Shown here piece after piece: positions 57,396 to 64,000 of a stretch of 64,000 bases of DNA. Under the pieces are notes generated by a model that had not been told where the DNA came from, did no database searches, and saw only the letters and a list, made by a program, of their open reading frames with translations. Every line of letters starts with the position of its first letter. The first letter of the stretch is position 1. This DNA is from Apoderus coryli (taxonomy: Eukaryota > Arthropoda > Insecta > Coleoptera > Attelabidae): contig OU452210.1 in assembly GCA_911728435.2 (NCBI GenBank), positions 868,001-932,000 of the forward strand, written 5' to 3'. The position numbers and the translations under genes are program-made.

Positions 57396-57835
57396 ATTCC
57401 ACGTATTCAACTAAAGAAATTGCTAAATTAGGTAATGGGTAATATTTTAAAGGGTTATTTTTCAGCAAAAATAAGCAAAGCTAGAGCCCTTTAAGTTTAG
57501 GGAAAAAGTTGTTTTTATTTAATAACTCGACTATGGAAGAATTTGGAAGAATGAAATGTAGCAGTTAACTGCTAATAAAATGTGACTTGCTGGTAGTTTT
57601 CATAATACTTATTCGAACTACTATAGCGTCTCCTAAAATTGACATGTAACTAATTAAAATTCCTAAAAGAGCTCATCTCAATTATTATAAGTCATAGTGC
57701 TTTATATAATTTAATATTGTCTACAATAGTAAACGAAATCAAGCAAACATCTACATCATATGCTATTTATGTCATAAAAAGTAGGGAAATAAGGAACACG
57801 TTCAAGGTTTTTGATTTACTTTAGTCAATATATCA
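57396..57835 (+). repeat. Composite repeat copy 3, right flank
   Basis: Matches 40012-40434 almost throughout and ends at the same GATTTACTTTAGTCA, fixing the right border. Confidence 0.88.
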
Positions 57836-59377
57836 TCCCCGGGGTGGTGGAGCGTGCATATCGGTGATAGGGATGAAAATTCAACATACATAATTTTTAT
57901 AATGTTTTAATTATAATCTGAAAACTAAGCGTTTTTTGCGACAAAAGTTGACTGAGATATCATCGCCAAAAATGTGCCAGTTTTTGTAGCTCGTTTACTT
58001 TAACATAATTGTTATTTACACATTTGACAAGACCATAGGTTTTTACTCAAGTTAACTTGTTAATAATAAATAGATAATATTTTCGCATAAGTAAATTGTG
58101 ATAGTTTTTTTAAGGATTAATTATAATTAATGAGTAGAGCCTTTGGTGTAGGTAGACTAATTTGAACAAAACGTTTTATAAACCTTCACCACTTTTTAAA
58201 ACTCTACGAATTAATTATTATAGTAAAATAATCGAGGTCTTTCGTTTCACAAAATTATAATTTTAGTAGGTATCTATATATTTGGAGGATTTTAAGTACG
58301 GAATTAAATATTTTCATACATTTGGTTCTAGCTCTTTAATCACATTCTCAATAATATCTCATCCTCTAATATAACAAAATTTAAATATTTCTAATAAAAA
58401 AAGACATATCTCTGTACATAATATTAAAGATATAGTATAATTAATTAATATAAAAAGCAATAGAGTTTTACAGAACTGAAAATATGTATGTATTGTTATC
58501 AGATTAACTTGAAATACTTTGAGTGAAACTTAATTATCTAGTAAAAAATAGATAATAATTAAAACTATTCCATAGTGAACACCAGAAAATAAAAAAAGAC
58601 TAAACTTGTTGAAGACACCATGTGAACGGATATTATAAATTTATTTTATTTAGTTTTAATTAATTATCAATACCTATGCCTATGTCTGCTCAGATGAAAG
58701 ATACGAGCCAAAAACAACCAAAAAATAGTATTTTCCTAGTTTTTAAATTGTTTTAGAATATTTTTTGCATCAAAAAATATGGAAAATTAGTTTCTCTACA
58801 AAAAGTTTCCTATTAGCTATACCTGAATTTTTCTTACTTTTCGAATTATAATAATTATTGTATTTCAACCCTATCTCTAGTATGCAGATTTATTATAGGA
58901 ACTGAGAATTGATAAAAAATTTTATTTCTTATAATTTTAAAGGAATCAAAATAACGCGTAATATTGTAAGTTATATACAACAACAGTGTTGTCATGTTTT
59001 GTAACTGTGGTTGAAATAAAGGATTCAATACAGTGCTCCTTATAAACAAAAAAATATACTCTACTGTATATTAACAGCGCCAAAAGAAAAAAATTGCGGA
59101 ATTTCCGTGAACTAAAATTTATTATACTTCTTTCATAAATAGCATCAAACTGATTCCCCTATCCGCTTAACGTGACCAACTAAGAGAATGCCATTAAATA
59201 CGATAAAAAATAGACTATGAAAAAAAATGAAAGCCCTAAGATCTGTGTCTGTAACTCCAATACTATGTGAGATATAAGGCAAAACTATTTTGCGTCCGAT
59301 ATTCGGACGTAAATTAGTCAAGGAAACAGTTTGATATGTGACGAGCTATAAGAGGGACGCAAAATAGTGTGCGGGAT
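57836..59377. other. Intergenic, no gene recognised
   Basis: AT-rich. Contains GGAATCAAAATAACGCG at 58941 and two GCGTCC motifs (59293, 59354), the last as GGGACGCAAAATAGTGTGCG against a TA run. No coding supported. Confidence 0.5.
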
Positions 59378-59422
59378 GTATATATATATATATAAATAAA
59401 CAAACAAAGATATTCAACTAAG

Positions 59423-59452
<30 letters not shown>
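59378..59452 (+). repeat. (TA)n runs flanking a shared block
   Basis: TA runs at 59378-59394 and 59423-59452 enclose AACAAACAAAGATATTCAAC..., the block also seen at 43990. Confidence 0.85.
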
Positions 59453-59454
<2 letters not shown>

Positions 59455-59479
59455 CGTATTTATACTATGTGCCGGCAAT

Positions 59480-59730
59480 TTAATTTGGTTAATGATCAGT
59501 GTGATATATTTTTTGATTCTCTGAATGAAATATTGTCTTCCGCGGAATCAATACTAAAGGAACTTGATGTTCATTAATACTTGTGTACTTTGGTTGATTT
59601 TCGTTGTTTATTGATGTACCTACTGTTATTTAATATAGTTAAGCTTTAGTTATAGTTGGTTTTTGTGTGCATTGCTCTGTAAATGGAACTTGTTCTGTTG
59701 AGTAATAAAGCTATTATTATTATTATTATA
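59480..59730 (+). repeat. Probable LINE 3' end with (TTA)n tail
   Basis: The segment ends TGAGTAATAAAGCTATTATTATTATTATTA-like (AATAAA followed by a short ATT array at 59711-59729), as in I/Jockey-group 3' tails. No coding is left upstream. Confidence 0.5.
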
Positions 59731-59732
59731 TT

Positions 59733-59966
59733 CCAGAACAGTGACAATGTTTGTCTGCCTTCAATTAATTATTACAACTCTCACAAATTGCATCCGGACG
59801 CGGAGTTTGGGTTGAGTTTGGTCAGCGTCTCAGATGTCCTGGAAGCTGTCGGTGGTGTAGCTTCGGAGACTGCGGGGGAAGATGGGATATCGCTGAACAT
59901 GTTGAAGCTGTGTTTGCCCGTGATAAGTCGACATATTTGCCATATTTTAAACTGCTGTTTGGAAAG
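59733..59966 (+). pseudogene. Jockey-group LINE reverse transcriptase, 5' part
   Basis: Frame gives FGLSLVSVSDVLEAVGGVAS, then ETAGEDGISLNMLKLCLPVI and HICHILNCCLE, the region before the RT palm in insect Jockey-group LINEs. It stops at the CCCAACTA end of the 59967 element; the ORF resumes at 61499 exactly where it left off. Confidence 0.85.
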
Positions 59967-61498
59967 CCCAACTAGCAATTCGACATTCTTAAAGAACTAA
60001 TATATTTTATAATTATTTTATTGCCGCTTAGTTAAAACTTTTTTGTTCTTTAAAGCTTCGTTTCGTGATTAAACTGCTGTGTTAAACTTTCTGTGAGAAA
60101 AATTGGCGGCGGCGACTCACACAAACATCAGAGTATCAAGCACGAATACTTCAAGTAGACAGGACTAGACTTGATTAATTTGTATACATTTTATCTTATA
60201 TATTTTTTGCAGCACCTTTTAATTAAATTTTGATTTTTTTGAGCATTTATATAAAAGCTTGTTTTAGTTTGTTTTAACATTAATTTATTTTAAATAACGG
60301 CAAACGATAACTAAATACATAAAACTTCAAGAAAAATACTTGTAATTACCTTCATTATTCATTATCAAGCTTAGTGAAATATATATTCTTTTATACCATA
60401 ACTGGTTTATAAAAAATTCTTAACGTTTACATAAAACATAGGTACCTACTTATAGTTTGGCTAGTATCCATATGATAGATATAAAAGAATCATACCATCA
60501 TCATATCATTCTTATGCTATTAAAGGGGTTCGCACTTAAAAAAATTTGAGATTTATGGTTTTTAACGAATACACCCCTGTATAAAACAATTCTGCAGTTA
60601 TTTTATAACAGCTATCATCTAAAGAGCATACTCGCCTGGGTTGAGATAATTTTGTTTTATAAGCATCGTATAAGGAAGAAGCCATTTTTGGTTTCTTTAA
60701 ATTGTTAGCCATGTTGACCAAACTTTTAAAATTAATATTTTTAATAATTTGTAAAATTATCTTAGCTAATAGGGTATACAGAATCAGTCATTACATAATG
60801 AAGGATATCCCAAAGGATTATTTTTAACAATAAGTGACAATAAAAAAAATATTTTATATAATTTATAAAATCTAAATTCATTAATTTACATAATTCGCGA
60901 GGCGCATTAAAATTTTAGTAATAATATACAATATATTTAACAGTAAATTTTGTTTCGCAGCCAAATCTGCCCATGGGTGAATTTTATCTGACTTATTTTA
61001 TTATTCATTATTAGGTATTATAGCGTTTGGTATTATTTTTACCTCCATGATTGTTCAGATTTTATTAATGTGTACCAACAACAATGCATAATACTTATAA
61101 AATAATTTTGTGTAAAAAGGTATTTTAGAAAAACGTTTATATCCTTTAACTGTTGCCGTTGATACCAAAAATGTTGCAATTGAGGCTCTTATAAAAGAGT
61201 TATAAAATATGTTTATAACAGTTTTATAGTAGTTCTACAAATATGTCGTTTTGTTCTAGTAACAGAGCTATAATAAAACTGTTTTATAACAGTTTTATTT
61301 GATTTTTATTAGATATTTATAAACGTTCTAAAAACTATTGTATAATAGCAACAAGAAACATTTATAGAACTGCGCCTTTTTCGTGTTTATAAGGCGCGTA
61401 AGAACGTTGTGAAAATGTTTATAAAACAATGGGTGTTTTATAAAATATATTTTATAAACGTTCTTACAGCAATTAAAAAAGTTAAATTGTTAGTTGGG
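59967..61498. mobile_element. 1.53-kb TIR element inserted in the LINE
   Basis: CCCAACTAGCAATTCGAC at 59967-59984 is mirrored by the reverse complement CCCAACTAACAATTTAAC at the other end (61481-61498). The LINE reading frame ...CLE / RGIFPDAW is restored by deleting the element and one copy of the dinucleotide AG present on each side (59965-59966, 61499-61500). The interior is non-coding, with AAACGTT and TTTATAACAGTTTTAT motifs at 61120-61480. Non-autonomous. Confidence 0.75.
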
Positions 61499-62901
61499 AG
61501 GGGCATCTTTCCTGATGCATGGAAGAACGCTCGTATAATCCCACTCCCCAAAGTATCGGAACCCTCCTCTTTTAGTGAACTGCGTCCCATTAGCCTGCTG
61601 CCTGTTCTCTCGAGGATTTTGGAGAGGCTTGTATACCGACAAATTAATGTATATTTTCAGTCTCTCAGCCTCATCCCTCTGCATCAGTCCGGATTCAGAG
61701 CTGGACATGGTACGACGGCTTCCCTTATGAATTTAACAGACACTTTGATCCGCGCGTGTGATCGAGGACAGGCGAGTGCCTTGGTACTACTGGATTTTAC
61801 CAAAGCTTTTGACACCATTAATCACAGACTGTTGGTAGCAAAGTGTCGTTATGTTGGGTTTGATCAAGTGTCGTCCAAGTTTATTACATCCTATTTGAGT
61901 GATCGCCATCAGCGGGTCGTGCTTGGTTCGCAGGTATCTTAATTTTTACCTGTACAGTCGGGAGTGCCTCAGGGCTCGGTCCTTGGCCCGCTTTTGTTTT
62001 TACTCTATACATTTGACCTGCCTGATGTCGTGAAGAACTGTGAGGCACAGTTTTTTGCAGATGACACTCAGCTCTATTACCACTTCGACCCTTACCAGTA
62101 TGAGATTGCCGCTGGCAGGATAAATGGTGACTTGGAAGCCATCTCCAAGTACGCTTGCAGCACAGCTTGAGGTTGAATCCAACCAAGTCAAAATGTATGA
62201 TATTTGGCCCTAAATCGAAGAGGCATTATTTGAAAGAAAACTTACCTATATCCTTAAATCAAGTTCGTTTTCCCTTCGTTGAAACGGCTAAGAATCTGGG
62301 GTGTTCTTTGATGAAAATCTGCGCTTTCAAAGACATGTTTCGCCTGTGACCCAACAATGTTACATGCAGTTTGAAACTATTATACGCTAATAAAAAGTTC
62401 CTTTCTACAAACATGAAGAAACTGCTGGGTCAGTCCTTGGTGATTTCGAGGGTGAGTTATGAGTTGACTTGTTATTATCCCTGCCTTGATGTTCTGACAT
62501 CGGAAAGGGTCCAAAAAATTCAGAACTCGTGTTGTCGTTTGGTGTGTGGCTTGAGGAGATATGATCATGTGTCTGCCTCAATTAAGTCACTCGGTTGGCT
62601 GAAGATTGCTAATATTTTTAAATATATGTTTGTCTCTTGTTTAAAGCGAATTTTATTAACATCTGTCCCACTATATCTTAGGGTTAAACTCGTGTTTAGA
62701 CAGACTGCCCGTACCCTCAATTTACGTAATCATGATACCCTTACGGTACCTATGCATCGCACAGCCATGTTTCGAAGATCATTTACATACAATTCTGCTA
62801 ATTTGTTTAATTGTTATCACCAGCATTTAGATCTGGCCACAGTAACTCTGTATCAACTTAAGCTCTGGCTGAGACGACATTTACTTTTAGTTCAGTCATA
62901 G
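61499..62901 (+). pseudogene. Jockey-group LINE reverse transcriptase and C-terminus
   Basis: RT blocks in order: IFPDAWKNARIIPLPK; RPISLLPVLSRILERLVYRQ; HQSGFRAGHGTTASL; VLLDFTKAFDTINHRLL (first aspartate); [14 protein letters not shown]; and the polymerase site FFADDTQLY (paired aspartates). Then come LNPTKSKCMIF and a long C-terminal domain open at 62371-62901 with CCRLVCGLRRYDHVS and FRRSFTYNSANLFN. Breaks: a TAA at 61939-61941, frameshifts near 62155 and 62300, and a stop near 62370. The catalytic residues survive. The 5' endonuclease part is missing. Confidence 0.9.
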
Positions 62902-63656
62902 TGTATTATGGTTTGTATTATACAGGGTGAGTCACGAGGGACTGTACATACTTCTACCCTAAGTAGAGGCACATTAGGGGATCATCAAATGACCATTAAA
63001 AACTGTCTCCTTGTTTTCATTATTAATATACAGGGTGAATTATGGATATTCACCAAAACAATGTTTCGTCATATCTTTTCAACGATTAAGTCGATTTATC
63101 TCATTTTTTTATAGAAGTGTGTATTGGTGCCTGGCAACTAACTGACATATTCAGAATTGAGAAAATCCAGGTCCGTCTTCGAGAAAATTTGTGGGACTGC
63201 TTAACACTTCACCCTGTATATGATTTTGCAAAAATCTGATATAATTTTTTCAGAGGGCATAAATAGACAGTTAGACCTGGGTATTTGAATTTTTTGTTAC
63301 ACTCACCTCACATTTCCAATTAAAGATTCATTTTAGAGCCAAATTGAAAATTGGCAATAATAAAGTATCTTACTGTACAATAATGCTTAGTTATTAAAAA
63401 GAAATCGTCAAAATAGACAGAAACGACACACACTGTGCTCCAGTATGGTAAATACCATAGTTTGAATTGATTTACAGGGCCGGATTTAAAAATCTGGCAT
63501 ATCTGGTTTATCCCAAAAATTCACCCTGTACGTAACTTTTTCCTCCGTAACAGACAGAAAACAGATAAAAAATGTTTTCTTATTTGTTTGAGGAAAACTC
63601 ATGTATCTAATTATTTTAATCGGAATGAAATGAACAAGCCAGAGAAGTGTTTATTC
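62902..63656. other. Intergenic with four CACCCTGTA motifs
   Basis: TATACAGGGTGAGTCACGAG (62931), ATACAGGGTGAATTATGG (63030), CTTCACCCTGTATATG (63208) and TTCACCCTGTACG (63519) occur within 600 bp in both orientations. No gene. Confidence 0.6.
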
Positions 63657-64000
63657 ATAAATTAAGAAATAAAATAAAAAACAATAACCAAACAATAAAA
63701 CAGTTTTAACAATGTGGAACAAAGTAAAAAACAATTTATCAAACATTACGATTATAAAATACAACAGCTCACTAACGCAGAATTATTCACTGTTAATATT
63801 ATCAGAAATGACCCATTGACAATCAGAAAATCGATTACACCTTTAAACATTCGTCAAGAAAAGTGTATTAATGCAGATGGATTTCATTTTGAACATCTTT
63901 TATAATCGTAATGTTTATTAAATTGTTTTTTACTTTGTTCCACATTGTTAAAATTGTTTTATTGTTTGGTTATTGTTTTTTATTTTATTTCTTAATTTAT
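63657..64000. mobile_element. Foldback element, 103-bp arms
   Basis: Left arm 63657-63759 (ATAAATTAAGAAATAAAATA...) and right arm 63898-64000 are reverse complements with only about three mismatches; the loop is 138 bp. The right arm ends at the window edge, so the repeat may be longer. The loop frame (63714-63905) runs through both arms and is not a gene. Confidence 0.9.

Noticed and set aside
63714..63905. 63-codon frame at the window end
   Set aside because: It runs through the left arm, loop and right arm of the foldback repeat; no domain.

Overview
This window is AT-rich insect DNA, almost certainly from a large repeat-rich genome. A beetle is plausible, but nothing here proves the order. 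It holds one host gene that I can model: a gustatory-receptor (GR, 7tm_7) gene on the minus strand. Its first exon is 26295-27203 and its last exon is 15602-15889. Both junctions are consensus phase-0 splice sites and the predicted protein is 398 aa. The 10.4-kb intron is filled almost entirely by two nested Ty3/gypsy retrotransposons. Nearly everything else is mobile or tandem repeat DNA in various stages of decay.

Layout. 1-8014: a minus-strand gypsy element (Gypsy-1) with a 252-bp LTR at 7763-8014 and a tRNA-Pro-type primer site. Its leader is split by a 2.88-kb non-coding element with 32-bp terminal inverted repeats (TIRs). 8199-15294: LINE debris (three fragments), a short coding remnant, and an AACGTT-rich repeat. 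15602-27203: the GR gene, with Gypsy-A (16266-26172, 162-bp LTRs, GTTAT target duplication) interrupted by Gypsy-B (17888-23231). 28722-29003: a pair of tRNA-like cloverleaves in inverted orientation. 29071-43725: two copies of a composite repeat, tail to tail. 43726-53197: tRNA-like sequence, LINE debris, and a 5-kb satellite of 263-bp units with a trimeric higher-order pattern. 53198-57835: a third composite repeat copy. 59480-62901: a Jockey-group LINE split by a 1.53-kb TIR element. 63657-64000: a foldback element.

The composite repeat is the most instructive structure. It is a non-autonomous unit with an (TA)n edge on the left and a 138-bp minisatellite on the right, each 138-bp monomer being an imperfect palindrome. 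All three copies carry, at the same position, an hAT-like transposon with TAGGGTGGGCCG ends, an 8-bp target duplication, and a degenerate transposase gene. The core of that gene stays open in all three copies. Copy 1 was later split by a 7.1-kb insertion with TG...CA ends and a 5-bp duplication (32504-39630). That insertion was itself invaded by a 2.77-kb element (33291-36061) with CCCAAGTAACA ends.

The 33291-36061 element and the one inside the LINE at 59967-61498 share CCCAA-type ends and appear to make 2-bp target duplications. They look like members of one poorly described transposon group. The first carries a short ORF resembling a recurring insect N-terminal module. All homology statements rest on motif recognition by eye; no alignment or database search was run.
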